DNA of 64,000 nucleotides from Tetrastigma voinierianum. Lineage: Eukaryota; Streptophyta; Magnoliopsida; Vitales; Vitaceae. Of this stretch, positions 1-12,150 are shown piece after piece. A program made the translations under genes and the position numbers. Numbering within the stretch: the first letter of the stretch is position 1; every line of letters begins with the position of its first letter. Below the pieces are notes generated by a model that worked only from the letters and a program-made list of their open reading frames with translations, ran no database searches and was not told the DNA's origin. The stretch lies in assembly GCA_016808115.1 (NCBI GenBank), contig JAEQBH010004415.1:1-64000 (forward strand), written 5' to 3'.

Positions 1-1412
1 TTAGTGAGTTTCTTCAAACTCCTCGAGGTGATTTTCCCTACTTGGGTTTTATTCCTACTTTTAGTGTTTTTCGAATGTTTGAGTCGATTTGAAGCTAATA
101 GGTAATTGATCAGTCCCAAAACATGGGACCGAATTAATACAAATTTTTAAAACCAATGAGCAGCTCGTAGCTACCCACTACCGTGCGGGTATGAAAATGT
201 TGATTTTTGTGGTTTGAATTGTGTGTTGAATGGATTGAGGCGAATGGCCGAGATGCTGTCAGAGAGTATGAACCGATAAATTATTTGAGAACTAGAACAG
301 AAAACCCTAGGGTTTTACTGTTCCTAGGAAGGGTGCCCCAAAAAAATGTGTTTTGGGAAAATCTGGGTTTGATTAAGTAATTCGAATCGAATTGCTTGTG
401 TTTGGACATTAGCCCAAGTGAGTCGATTTTGGTGCTCAAAATGATAATTTCATAACATTTCGTGTGATTTAATTCTAATTATGTAAATATATTCATGTTT
501 ATATATTTGCATGTGGTTTAATCGTATTTGAATCCAAGCTTATGATGCATTCCATACGCATCTGAACATCCTAGACCATGGGAGTTAGTGCATGAGACAA
601 GTCTAGAGAAAATGGTTCTGAGGGCTGTCTAACAATGTAAAATGGTTCCGGGAGGGTAGTCCTAACTGAAATAATATATCAACCTATTTAGAGCTTTACT
701 TCACTGATATATATTCATCTGAGGGTAGTCCACGTACAATTTATATATATCAACCGCCTGAGCGCCCCAATCGATATATATAAGATCGGTGAGGGTTGTC
801 CACTAATAAAATATTAATTCTCATACAAGCTTAGGCGAGCGTGAGAGAGTCAGAGGACTCTGGATCTCGAAGTTGGTCATGTAGACATTCAAGTAGGATC
901 ATGCATTTGCTTGAATGTTTGTTTAACTGAAATATCAGACCGCACTTAGTGGTGAGTGTTCTACTCAGTATGCATTTTCCTACCGAGCTTTAGCTCACCC
1001 CGCCGTGGGAACCCCTTATTTACTGTGCACGTGAGCGCGCGAGGACTACCATCCTAGAGCGAGTTTTGAAGAAAGTCGGATGTGGTTTTGATGGTTTTCC
1101 ATATGTATTAGAACTCTATTTGATATATGTCGTATAAGAGCCATTTAATACTCTTAACTATGGGACAGCGGTTGATATGTTGATGATATTGTTTTATGGG
1201 CCCAAGTGGCCGTTTTTTATCCATGTTGTTATCCTTGGGATTATATTGGATCAAGTTGGGATGTGTTTTATACAAATCTCAGATTTGGGTAGAGCTCCCT
1301 GCATAAAGGAGACTCATCGACATTTTCTAAAGTGGCGTCTGCAACCCTAATTCTCCACTTACATTCCGCGGCCGATTTGCACAATCTTAATTTGTGTTTT
1401 CAGCGCCGCGAT
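1..1412 (+). mobile_element. LTR A, alpha group, 5' part outside window
   Basis: Forward LTR of the dominant Ty3/gypsy family, truncated by the window start. It shows the family landmarks in order: the GTAGGA-like hairpin zone, the paired phrases on accession to a GGTCCCAAAACATGGGACC-like segment near 110, the hairpin array at about 660-810, the conserved tail with GTAGACATTCAAGTAGGATC near 880, the TTTAGCTCACCCCG segment near 990, and the AAAGTGGCGTC segment near 1330. The end is eroded, and the last recognisable match to the family 3' end is near 1400. No primer-binding site follows, and pararetroviral sequence begins directly, so this is a solo LTR or a 3' LTR. The exact right edge is uncertain by about 25 bp. 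Confidence 0.8.
661..810 (+). repeat. hairpin array of LTR A
   Basis: Degenerate two-unit version of the LTR hairpin array. Each unit has ATATATCAAC-like and GATATATAT-like arms around a GC-rich loop, followed by a GAGGGTAGTCC-like spacer. Arms are less perfect here than in LTRs F, H and K. Confidence 0.6.
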
Positions 1413-1489
1413 ATTCATCAAGGCCAAATAAAACCTATACGTGAGCAATAGATTTTGCAAACAAATTTCCTCGATGAATCAAAGATAAA

Positions 1490-2039
1490 CACGCTTACAA
1501 AGGTTCATAGGAAGCCTTAACTATAGCTGAGTTTTACCTAAATCTTAGGATTTTAATCAAGCTCTTATTTCAAAGGTTAAAGAAAATCTCACTGTCCGAG
1601 GAACATACCTGTGTAGTCAAACAAGTCAAAATCCGTGTTAAGGAACTTCTCACAGTATCCTTCACCCGTAAGCCTTTCCTATTATAGAGACAGCATGCTC
1701 CAAGAGTAGGATATGGTGGATTTTTAAAACAAGATTTTCAAAACAAAATTTCAATCGTTACCACTCCGTGCTCGAGGTCCACAATCGAATTATTCACCAG
1801 CTTAAAAAGAAAATTTTAGCCATTGTTTTTATGCATTCAAAAATTTCAAAGTGATGTTTTTCAACAAAAAATTTCTTTTAAGAGTTGATTGCAAAAGCAG
1901 AAATATTGCAAAAGATGTTCAACTTAGTTTTAGCTTGATTTTGCGGATAACTACTTCACATCTTTTTGATTTTGAAATTGAATTTATCAAAGGATCTTCA
2001 AATGTTTTGATTTCCTTTCAGGAATTTTACGGGGAATGA
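1490..2039 (+). pseudogene. pararetroviral RT/RNase H 3' end relic
   Basis: Several frames together resemble the connection and RNase H domain of a caulimovirid polymerase. The best piece is an open frame at 1851-2039 with the late RNase H pattern of a Val-Asp-Cys-Lys segment followed by a Phe-Glu-Ile-Glu-Phe-Ile-Lys-Gly segment. Upstream frames at 1490-1850 match the preceding domain only after several frame changes. It is not functional. Family assignment rests on recognition of the pattern, plus the promoter and primer site found downstream. Confidence 0.6.
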
Positions 2040-3060
2040 AGCGGCAAAAGCAGTTGAAATCAAACCCACTTCAAAAGCCTCTTATGCAATGAAAAGGCCT
2101 CGAACTTCAAATCGTTTGGTGGAAAACCCTTAACCACTTCTTTTCAAACACCAACTCAAGGGTATAAAGCAAAAAGAACAAAAATTGTTGCTAATTTTAG
2201 AGCTGATCATATGTCAGTTCAGGGTGATTAGTAGATTTTCAAAATGAAAAGTATTTCATTTCCAACGAAATACTTAGTAAATTCTACAATTCATACTCGT
2301 AGATACGAGTCTGTTTAAATATCTCATGTCATGAACCACAGGAGTAATGACTTTGCCTCAAAGTACCATTTGAAAGTCATTAATAAGAAAAAGATTGGGG
2401 TCAAATATTTTACCCACAGACTTTACGAACATTTTGATCCTCAGACTTTTTGTTTATGACTAAAATGCTTGGTACCATACTTTCTATATCGGACGAAACT
2501 CATTCTTGGTTTTTTAGCGGGATGAAAAAAGTTCAAAAACTTTTCCAAATTGGTTTGGGAATGATGGCTTCTTATATGGGAGCTAATCCAAATATTTTAC
2601 GTCTTAATCACCAAAAGTTTTGATTATTTTCAAAATCAAGCGTGAAACACACCTCTGAGTAATATTCACTTTCTTTATTCTCAATTAAGAATCCCTTGGA
2701 TTCTTTGTTGGGATTTATTGTACCCATCAATCCCATCCAGCCCATTCCTAAGTTTTGGCTAGGAATTTAAAGTCAATGTTGGGCCGCTTTCAAAATCTAC
2801 GAAGCCAGCTTTGATCTTGTCAAAAAATGAATTTGAAGCCCAAAGCCCGATTTGAAAAAGGCCTCTTCTTGAGCCAAGTACTGTTTGGTCCCAACTTTGC
2901 GGGCCCAATAACGAGAAACTCATTTCCTTCAAATACGACTACGGGGCACATCTCAAGCAAATCAATGAAGCGACGAGGCGCTTTCAAAACTTCATTGACT
3001 CGGACTCGAGACGAGGATGACCACAGCTAACCCGACCATTGCTTCTTCAGTGAAATGAAG
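2040..3060 (+). pseudogene. pararetroviral polyprotein tail relic
   Basis: Sequence between the RNase H relic and the intergenic region, with many stops. An open stretch at 2827-3030 is basic and Ser/Thr rich and ends just before the intergenic hairpin. No domain is recognised. By position it is the C-terminal tail of the viral polyprotein. The call rests on context alone. Confidence 0.4.
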
Positions 3061-3076
3061 ACATGTCTTTGCGGCG

Positions 3077-3104
3077 CCTTATCACCTTGGTAAGGGTGAT
3101 AAGG
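3077..3104 (+). promoter_or_regulatory. perfect 10-bp inverted repeat upstream of viral TATA box
   Basis: CCTTATCACC at 3077-3086 pairs exactly with GGTGATAAGG at 3095-3104 across an 8-nt loop. Both arms contain the GATAAG plant I-box core, one on each strand. It lies about 325 bp upstream of the TATA box in the pararetroviral intergenic region. It could be a protein-binding palindrome or an RNA hairpin near the 3' end of the viral transcript. Confidence 0.55.
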
Positions 3105-3427
3105 AGGATATCAACATCTTCAAAAACCTTTGCCTCGAGAGAATGTACAGACTCAAAATTCAATCGATTACGGATGCTTTCTTAAACGGTTGTGAAGAAT
3201 GAAATGCAGGGCGAAGTGGTGTGATAGCATCTTGGATGTTTCAAAGCGTTGACGGAGCTGTCCCAACCAAAAGCAAAAGCTCCACTTACGAGAAGAAACA
3301 AAATTGCGACACAAGGTGATCTTGAAAAGCGAGAGGCAGTGACTCTTGCCAAAAAGTATGTGACCGCCCGAAAGTCACATGTGATGTGTGTGGGCTGATG
3401 AAAGTTTATTTCAAATCCAAAATTTCC

Positions 3428-3434
3428 TATATAA
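3428..3434 (+). promoter_or_regulatory. TATA box of the pararetroviral promoter
   Basis: TATATAA followed by GGAGG, in the intergenic region between the polymerase tail and the leader. Caulimovirid pregenomic promoters have a similar TATATAAGGA context. Transcription would start about 30 bp downstream and include the leader with its primer site. Whether it is still active cannot be seen. Confidence 0.6.
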
Positions 3435-3843
3435 GGAGGGTTGTCTCCTTGGCTAGGCGGGATAAGTTTGAGAGATAAGGAAGTTAGAGAGAGAAGCTGC
3501 GAGAGCCTTGTATCGAGCTTTGCTTACTGGCTTTCTGATCAAGCTTGCATCAAAGTTTGTAAGTTTTCAAAGTTGATAAATTTCAATTCAAATTTAATCA
3601 CATTCTTTATTTGATTCAAAATTGCATCTTTGTTTGCATGTTTGTTCATATATTCAACTTGAATAATTATGCTCGGGTTTGGAAACCTCAGGCCACCTCA
3701 CGAACCCACTAAGTGGTGTTTATGAGGAAGCAGTTGTTACAAACGCCGCCAGTACTTTGAAGAATCATTCGCTGTTACTCTGTGAAATTTTATTCTTTGA
3801 TTCAAAATATATATGTTCCAAATTGTTTAAGGTCGCAATGAAT

Positions 3844-3854
3844 TGGTATCAGGC
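3844..3854 (+). promoter_or_regulatory. primer-binding site of the pararetrovirus relic
   Basis: TGGTATCAGGC closely matches TGGTATCAGAGC, the complement of the plant initiator tRNA-Met 3' end used for minus-strand priming by caulimovirids and many LTR elements. It lies about 415 bp after the TATA box and about 1 kb before the first recognisable viral start codon. Two bases appear lost from the site. Confidence 0.65.
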
Positions 3855-4836
3855 AGTTAACAAATTTTGATTAATTGTATTTGTATTCTTTTCAAAATAA
3901 TTGTGATTCCCACAGTTAGTGTTGGTCACCCGAGTGTATCAGATTAATTCGGCCAAGTAAAGCCACTGTGTGTGGTAGAGTGGTCTAGGGTGGTGGTCCT
4001 GCAAATATTTAAGTCATTCTTGTAGAAAGGATAGAAATGTCAGAATTTCATCAAAAATTTGAGTACTAGTTAATACTAGTTCATCCGGGATAGATGAACA
4101 ATTAAGACAAATATAAGAAAACACCAAACAATTTAAAACAAACTTTCTGTTTATATAGAAGATTAGAGTATATCAAAGTAGGAAATGCAAAACAAAATAT
4201 TAAAGCCACTTAAAATAGGAACTTTTGAATTCAAAAGGTGTAAATCAAATCTCACGAAAATACTCATTCAATAGGTTAAAGAGCGAAGCTATTGGAGCTT
4301 CTAGATCTTAAGGATGCAGGGCAAATTCAAGAAAATTCAAAATTCTACGTATAGGGCTATCAGGTGACCAGACCTTAACAGTTGGGGTTAGACAAGCCTA
4401 TATGTATATATGCAACGTGATGCGAGACATAACAAATTCGAGGATTCCCTTTTAGGATTAATGGAAACAAATACATCGTTTGGACCGATTGTATTTCATA
4501 GTATCAAATCTAGAGTTAGGCTGTATGAATGATCAGAGCATTCATAAAGCCTTAACTCACAAACATTCAAACTCGAGAATTATGACATGGATCCTAGGTC
4601 GAAATACCTTTATAGTATACGGTGCTTCTACAAAGTAATGACCTCGGTAGTTAATCTAAATTGCCTTTGTCCTCACCAGAAAGATCAAACATTAATTTGG
4701 CAAGCAAATGAAAATTCAACGGTCGTAATTCAGGAACCTATTCCATAGATGACAACACAATCCTCACGAATGGAACTGACAACTCTTAGCTCCAAAAACC
4801 GATTAGAACAGCCAAAACTCTTATCCATAATAGAAG

Positions 4837-5269
4837 ATGGACAAGGGAAATGTTAATTAATTTTTGAGCGAAAAGAAAACTATGAATCATATTCTGAGGT
4901 CTTCTAATTCTTATTTAGAAATTAGAACTCCTTCCGAGGAAGATCAAATGTTGATCGAACTTAAATCTAGAAGAAGTAGACTATTATCCTATTCAGTTTA
5001 AAATATACAAGAATTGAACCAAACATTCCCAAAACTCTCGAATGGAGTCTCAACATTTTCTCAAATGATGTCACCCAGTATTGAGGCCCTCTCGGCTAAA
5101 CATGATGACAGTGAGAAAATGTGTTTAGACAAAGAATACTTGAAGAAGCCAAAATGCGGAAGGCATAAAGAAAAAAGCAAATGGTTTTCTCAAAATTATC
5201 TCAGAAACAAAGAAATTTGAGACAATGGTATCAAACTATGAAACAATGGAAATGAATATTCCCGATGTT
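4837..5269 (+). pseudogene. pararetroviral first open frame relic, copy 1
   Basis: The ATG at 4837 aligns with ATGs at 44894 and 47716 in copies 2 and 3; all three begin Met-Asp-Lys-Gly. In copy 1 a stop follows within eight codons. Lys/Asn-rich open stretches such as 5014-5220 continue in another frame. Copies 1 and 2 share sequence until a solo LTR cuts copy 1 at 5275. The function of this N-terminal part is not assigned. Confidence 0.5.
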
Positions 5270-5274
5270 CACAT

Positions 5275-6591
5275 TGTGGCGCCCAAATCAAGGGTGTGTT
5301 GACTACAGATCAACGCGAAGTGTGTCTCACATTATTGAGAGCGCGTGCAATAATGTAAACCGGCCAGATTAGATACGTATATCCATTCAAAAACACAATT
5401 ATATATTTTATGCAAAATGATTTATTTACATTGTTTTAATTACAATTTATCTGAAATGGGTTTCTTGCTGGTACAAAACAAAAATTACAGATAAGGTATC
5501 GGTTTCTATTGCTAGGCCGGGCGTTCCATCCTAAGCCGTCTTGGTACCTAAAAAATAGTCCCACGACGGGGTAGGCAAAACCAGTGAGTGGAATTTCCCT
5601 ACTTGGATTACTCCCCGCTAAATTACGATGCAATGGCACCTGAAACATACACATGCTAATATATCACTCATGCATATATTAACATAATTTAATCCATGCA
5701 TCATGTTATTCGAGTTTATAATAATAGCATAAACTTAGCTCACATGGGCTAAGACCTGTGGCGAGTTCAGTCTTGGAAGCGCCTGACATCACCACCGAAC
5801 ATGTTATTTTCTCATGGTATAACGACACCATAAATCAAACCAAAACACCAAAGCAGTCTGTGGGACTATCAAAACACTCTAGGGATTTCCCTAGCTTCGG
5901 TCCAAAGCTTTTGGGCGAAACTCACGACCTCGGGCCTGCGACAAATTCCCATCCATTACACCAACCCTTAAGTAAGAGTAAAGCAAGTGGGAGAAAAACC
6001 CTGCCTTTTAAGGTTTGTCGAAACTCGGCCCCAGTAACCACGTGTAGTCCTTGTCATGGGGAGCAACTTTTGCTCCTTATGCTAAGTAGGAAGCCAACGG
6101 TCCGATAGTAGGAGAATTTTAGAGAAGTGGAGCCTCTCTGCAAAACCCTCTCTTCCTCCTTTCTCCCCTTTCTCAGGGTTTGGTCTCTCCTCTCCCAATG
6201 ATTTGGAAGACTTGGTGAGAGAAGGGTCTCTCATCGCCACATGTCCATTTCTCATTGGACACCTTGGATTACCCACATCCTTATCAATCTACCTTTGAGA
6301 TATCCCTCTAATGGCTCATGCCATGTGTCCGCAAGTGAGCCCACTTGACCTCAAGTTTATTTGCATACGCGCTGGACCGTGGCCTCGGGCCTCCCAAGCG
6401 TGCCAAGTGTCATGCAGCCACTCAGGTGCCTCAGCGTGAAATTGATACCGAGATTGACGAAGTCGGCGTGGCGCTAGATTCCTTGAGCGGTCCAGCGGTG
6501 AATTCAGTTTCGTCATCAGAGATCTAGAAAAATTCATTTCAACCGAAATTACCATTTTATCGCTGCAAAACATGGATTTTAAGGTCTCACA
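5275..6591 (-). mobile_element. solo LTR of a related 1.3-kb family
   Basis: The element starts TGTGGCGCCC and ends GGTCTCACA on the + strand, so it is reversed relative to the dominant LTRs (whose reverse copies start TGTGRCGCCC). It is flanked by a perfect 5-bp duplication, CACAT at 5270-5274 and at 6592-6596. The viral sequence resumes on the right as in copy 2, where no insertion exists. The ends and the GTCCCACGACGGGG segment near 5558 relate it to the main family, but it is about 1317 bp long and most of its sequence differs. It has no internal region, so it is a solo LTR left by recombination. Confidence 0.9.
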
Positions 6592-6596
6592 CACAT

Positions 6597-7873
6597 ATTT
6601 TGATATTTATGCGGCTTAACAATCAAATAAAATATCCCTTTTCTCAAATAAATATGTTCCAAAAGAATGGAAGTCAAATACTATACGAAAAGAAGATGGT
6701 ATATTATCCCCCTTTGGAAGAAACCAAAAATAAAGGCTCAGAGTGCTTAAGTATGCCTCACATAGCTCAATTGAGTTAAAGAGATAAAACGAGGAATGAC
6801 AAAGCGAAGAAGATATAAAGGCATTAATGACAAAATAATTTTACAAATCAAATTCTAGGAACACTTTCTACTCAATTAAGTAATGCTACAAAAAATTATA
6901 AATGCGAAAAGGAAGAAAAGAAGAAGAAAAACAAGAAAGTCTTATATTCAAGTAATAAAACCCATAATTAGGAAGTAATAGTAATGATGAATTGATAAGA
7001 CTTTAACACAAAGAATAGCGGGAATAGAAATAAAGATCCTCTTAATTCCAAAGCCAAATTAAACTTTACCAGTGGATTGGAAATATGAGATTCTATTGTT
7101 TACAGGAAAAAACTTATTGAAGATATTCTTTGGAACAAGAAGAAGAACAAATAAACAAGTTAAAAACTTGGCATCAAAGATCAAAAAAACTTTTATCAAA
7201 GGCTGCTCCTCAGTTTACAATTTGAGGAAAAACAACGAAAACAAAATAGTTATAATACTTGATGGCTTTATTCTTGGAATATGAGTGCTCTTTCTGAACA
7301 TGAAATCTTGTTGTGTGCTTGATCAAAGCACAAATGGCGACTCACTTGTTACAACCAGTGAACAGTTGGAATCTTATTAGTCACAAAAGCAGGGTTTCAA
7401 TACTTTGTCAAAACTTTGGTGGGAGGCTTCACCAGTAATTTCATATTTTAAAAGTAAATGAGGAAGGAGAACAAAAAACTCAATCATAAGATTGGTTTAT
7501 GCTATAATAAGCACTTCATAGGTGATCGAGCATTTATGGAGAAAGAACTTACGAAATTCTACAAAACTTAGATGTAGAACACTAAGTGACCTTAAATGGT
7601 ATTATGATGTATTGTAGCAGCATGATGGTAGGCGATGCTAGAGCTTAACTCTTGGAAGGAGAAAGATTCCTTTATGGTCTTTCCTAAGGAGAGGCTTCAG
7701 CAGGCAGAGTTGAGCGCTAGAGAAAAACATGGAGGAGCAATCCAATTGACTCCCTTACTTATGGAATCTCATGATAAGTCAAAGAGAAGATTATGAGTTA
7801 TGTTCATAACTAAACTCAATATCGAATTAAAATACAGCTACAAAAGAGTTTGAGTTCTTTTTGTGTCAATATG
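6597..7873 (+). pseudogene. pararetroviral coat-like region relic, copy 1
   Basis: Continues the relic after the solo LTR and aligns with 45370-46672 of copy 2. Pieces match the capsid-type region preceding the zinc knuckle in caulimovirid polyproteins, including remnants of a Trp-Trp-containing segment near 7410-7430. Frameshifts are frequent. No zinc knuckle is seen in this copy. Confidence 0.5.
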
Positions 7874-10800
7874 GCATTTCGATGCCAATTCCACCTAGTC
7901 AAATTTCCAAAAATCAAAACCTTGACAAAAATTCAATAATTTTCATATAGATTTAGAAGTAACAATGTTTATATTAAGAAATGCACGTTTAATTATTGAT
8001 GTTTGTTAAAATTTTAGTTTTATGCTAATTTGTTTTAATTTTATTCACTTTCAAATATTACTTTTAAAATTGAATACTAAAATGATTAAATAATATTTTT
8101 TTGTTAAATAGTTAAGGTTTTTTATTACTTTTACCTTTAAAAGTTTAACTTTATGGGGTTTTATTCTATTTTTTTTTAAATTTTAGGTTTATAAAATTAA
8201 AATATATAAAAGTATAAAAAATAAGATTAAAATATGAAAATTATTAATATTATAAATAAAATTTTATTATGAATAAGAAAAAATATTGTTTTATATTTGT
8301 TAAGTACTTATTAATATGGTAAATATTGATATATATCAAAAAGTTGAGTTAGTTTATTCCGGTTATTACACAAAAAAAAATCCAAAAAAAATTTGAACAC
8401 TAATTGGAAAGAAAAAAATCGAAACAAGTTCCGTTGGGGTGAAAAATAGGGAAGAGTGGCACATTTGTGGAAGGGGTATAAATTAGAGTGTTGGATGGGG
8501 AGATGAACATTTTTGTCTTTTCAAAATGTATTAATGGCTTAATTTTAATGGTCTATCAAAGTAAGGGTTCTGTCTGCCTTCAAAACATAATTCTCATCAT
8601 TTAAGAGTATGGACATATATAATTTATTTTGAAAACAAAATTACTAAAATAGGTTAAAAATAAAATAATATCAAATTAATTTTATAAATAATATCTGTAG
8701 CTATTTTAATATATGTGAATTTTTTTTATCACAATGTTGTAGTATTATATAGTATTAAAATAATTTTGAAATTTTTAAAGTCAATGTGTAATCAATGACT
8801 ATGATTACGGTATTGGCTTAAATTTTTTTAAAATAGATGATAATTTTTTTTTATTTTTTGAAAGAATAGATGATAAATTTTATTAGTTTAAATGTTATTT
8901 TCGTTTCAGCTTATTTTATTAAAAAATGCACAAATAACTAAATATCATGGAACATTTTAAAGTGGGAAAGCAGTATACAAATGTGATATTCACAATTTGG
9001 CGGGGGTTACGCGGCCCACGTCCCTCTCGCCGGTGTGAATCAAAAGTAGAGCTAATAATGTAATCGTGTCAAAGATGGACGTTAACCAATACGAATGACC
9101 GTGGAATAGAAACGAGTTCAATCAAAGAATACTTGTGACCTTCTGAGCACACTCTTGTCTCTGACACAATCATGCTTCCATTAGTTACATCTTACAAGGC
9201 CATGTCATTGATCTCTCGTAGTGATTCCATCTATCTTTGCATTATTCGTTTTCTTGTCGATGTCTTTGCTTGCCATCTGCAATTCCTTTTTTGCTTTTAA
9301 GGTGTTTCTTTGATTCTTTGTTGGATTGTTTTGTTTGTTTTGTCTAGGATGTTCCAACATGATTCGATTGACTCCATTTAGTTTTTTGTTTTTGGGGATT
9401 AGATTCAATTCAAATATGATTAATGAAGTTTATGTTTGGGAATTGGAATTCTTAATTAAAAAACGACATATGACTCAGAAAATACAAAAATCCCATTAAA
9501 CTTTAATTCGTTTTTAATATTTTTAAATATGTTTTAGAAAATAATTTTACATCAAAGTGTCTTATTTTGTATATATATTTATAGATTAATTTTTAATTTT
9601 AAAAATATATATTTAAATAATTTAAAAGTTTTGTGATTAAAATAAATAAATTTTAGTTATCAAAATATATCTTTTATTTTCTTATTTGAAAAACAAAGGT
9701 TATCTATTAAAACTTGGGTTCCCTTTATATTTATTTATCCCATTTAAAGTTTCAATTTTACAATAATTGTTGGACTTATGTTTTAAAAGCACTTATGATC
9801 CAGTTGATGGAAAACTAATTAATCATGATTATTGATCCCAGTTCAGTTCGATAGTGATATAGTGCATGTAATTATTTAAGATAAGAAACGATAATGAAAT
9901 AGAGTTTGGTTACTTAATATCAGAAAACCTTATTCCTAAAAAGGAAATCTATCGATCTAACATATGAGGACAAGTTGCTATGACTATTAACCTCCTTACT
10001 TTCCAATGGTTCCTATGAGATAAAGTTATACATATTTATTGTCTACTTATATTTGGATTTCTAATTATAAAAAAAATAGAATACAATATAGGTGAAGCTG
10101 GTGTGCTGATTGATTTATGTTTGACAGTGACCTATAGGTTAAAATTTTGAGTATATAGACCAGACCCTTCTTGGGACCTTGATATATTCTCCATATGGGT
10201 CTTTACGCACATGCGTGTGTGTTCTCTCCTTTAGTCTCTGCGGTCTGGCAGCTTCACACCTAGATTTATCTTGATTAAGACTAAACAGAAGGTTCAGCGC
10301 GAGGTTGTGAAGCCTATTTGATGACATTAGTGTATCACATATCTTATCGATCATGATCCGGACTTCAGGTCGCCACATTGATCCAGTAATTATTATATTG
10401 AGGCACGGTTGGATCGTGTGTAGTAGTAGAATCATTATAATTTTTACATGTATATTTGTTAATTAGAATGTCATATGGCGCTGGGTTTTTATGTTTCATG
10501 TTGTTTATATTTTTGTATGAATGAATGTTTGTTGCAAGCGTAATCCATGGTAAATTTGATTGTATTTTTTTTTTTTTATGTAACTTGGAAGTAATCTTGA
10601 GATTAGATGTTCTCGATGATTATTTATTTATTTATTGGATAATTAATAAATTAGTTTATTGGATAATTATATAATAAGTATCAAAGTGGAACAGCCCATG
10701 TTATTGTTAATTGTTTCGTGTAGATGAAGCCTCGGTTTAGCATACCAACACCATAATCATGCAGGACTAAGGAAGGAGTGAGTGGGAGAGGGTCATTGGA

Positions 10801-11573
10801 AGACCCATTTTGATGCCCACACATGTCGCATAAAGCGGTTGAGATAGGACTCACGCGCCTTGGCTTCCAGGGTGCATAGGGACCGTGCTGGATTGGAATC
10901 AAATTTGGCCAATAATCCCTTTCTTCGTGATCTACCTCACGTAAAATTTGTGTCAAGGTGCAGTAGCATTGAATGGCGATGATTTTAGTTTTAGTAAGCG
11001 TTGGCAGGGTGTATAGTCTCGGTTGGGATTTGACCGATGTGTTCGCTTAAGTGTTGTTCTATCCCTGTAATTTCTATGATGATTCAAACTTTGTGGTGAT
11101 GACAACGATTTTGCTTTTGATTTTAGCTCTTGGGGAGGCTGACGCGTCAATTTAGGACAAATATTTGGCTAGTTGGTTCCCTCATGTGGTGATATGCCTT
11201 CATATATGTCAGTGATGATCAAAGTTGTGTGCGGTGATTGTCCACGATTTTGGTGTGTATGAGGGGACTAGTTAAGAGTTTTGTGTTTTTAGGCAGGCCT
11301 AAATCGATTCTAGCAATCACATTAAGAATTTCAAGACCCTGATGGAAAGATGGATTACAGGCTAGATATCAAGTTAGGATTCTTGACCTATTGGGCTTGT
11401 TATTTTTCTTCTTCATAAAATACCGGATTAAGACCCATTATTTATTCTTTAGCATATTATTTATATGGATATAACATATAAATTAAGTGCTTGCCGCACT
11501 ACTTAGAATAGAATTGAAGGTGCCATATAATTCCAATAAATGTGATATATACATATTATAATGATATTTGTTT
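7874..11573. other. AT-rich unassigned DNA
   Basis: No gene or recognised element. 7950-8900 and 9420-10080 are very AT-rich. 9000-9400 is more balanced and has a 41-codon open stretch from 9173 with no recognised similarity. 10080-11450 is also more balanced; a TATCAAAGTGG string near 10680 weakly recalls a primer site, but no LTR pair was found. It could be an old retroelement or ordinary intergenic DNA. Confidence 0.4.
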
Positions 11574-12150
11574 TGTCTAGATAAATATTATTATAGTATT
11601 TAGTTGAATTAATGTAAAATATTAGATGTTCAGAGGGTTAAATAATTTATTAAATTTAAATATCAGACTCATTAAGGGTCCAAATAATAAAATGACATGA
11701 TCGAATTTTGTGAGGATTGAGACTAAATATTTAATTTTAAGCCACTGATTGTTTAGCAATGTAGATAATACTAAAGAAGATAATTTTGAAATTAAATTAA
11801 TGGTTATCACATTCAGTTTATGCATTATGTCTAGATATTATTATTGGAAAACCTAATAAATTAATGTAAATATTGAATGAGTGAATGTTAAAATTAATTT
11901 AATTAATTTAGAAACTCAGAAATAATTCAAAAGGTCCAATAATAAAATGGTTATGTAGTACCTAATGGATAAAGCATGTTGGATTTTATGGATTATCTCT
12001 TTATAATTTCCAATTTTTAATAGGTTTTTATGACCTAACGTCGATAACAGCAGATATTAAAGATAGAATTTGAAATTAATAGTTATTACATTTAATTCTA
12101 GTAACATTAATAATGTTTCTAGACTATTAGTGTTATTGAAAGTCTAAAGT
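11574..12150. repeat. 254-286 bp tandem repeat, just over two units
   Basis: Units start with TGTCTAGATA-like sequence at 11574, 11828 and 12114 (the last is TGTTTCTAGA). They share an AGGGTCCAAATAATAAAATG-like block and a TTTGAAATTAATRGTTAT-like block in the same order. Copies are diverged and AT-rich. The third unit runs straight into the TA array. Confidence 0.65.

Larger units (their letters stand above)
1413..7873 (+). pseudogene. endogenous pararetrovirus relic, copy 1 (interrupted)
   Basis: Degraded plant pararetrovirus (Caulimoviridae; a petuvirus- or florendovirus-like type is most likely, judged by recognition only). In + order it has an RT/RNase H tail, a polyprotein 3' tail, an intergenic region with TATA box, a long leader with an initiator tRNA-Met primer site, then the start of the next open frame and coat-like sequence. 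The 3' end of the coding part therefore precedes the 5' end, as in a circular genome opened elsewhere. It carries many stops and frameshifts. A solo LTR interrupts it at 5275-6591. It shares long stretches with the relics at 44035-46672 and 47670-49265. The right edge is unclear: similarity to copy 2 is lost after about 7873. Confidence 0.7.

Noticed and set aside
9173..9300. Short forward frame followed by AAG|GTGTTT, a possible exon with donor site
   Set aside because: Too short, no similarity, and no matching exon found.
10139..10956. Reverse frames of 98 and 91 aa in the AT-rich region
   Set aside because: No recognised similarity, no paralogue in the window, and no supporting start or splice context.
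7874..11573. Search for a host gene between the pararetrovirus and the TA array
   Set aside because: No conserved protein segment, exon series or promoter could be supported.
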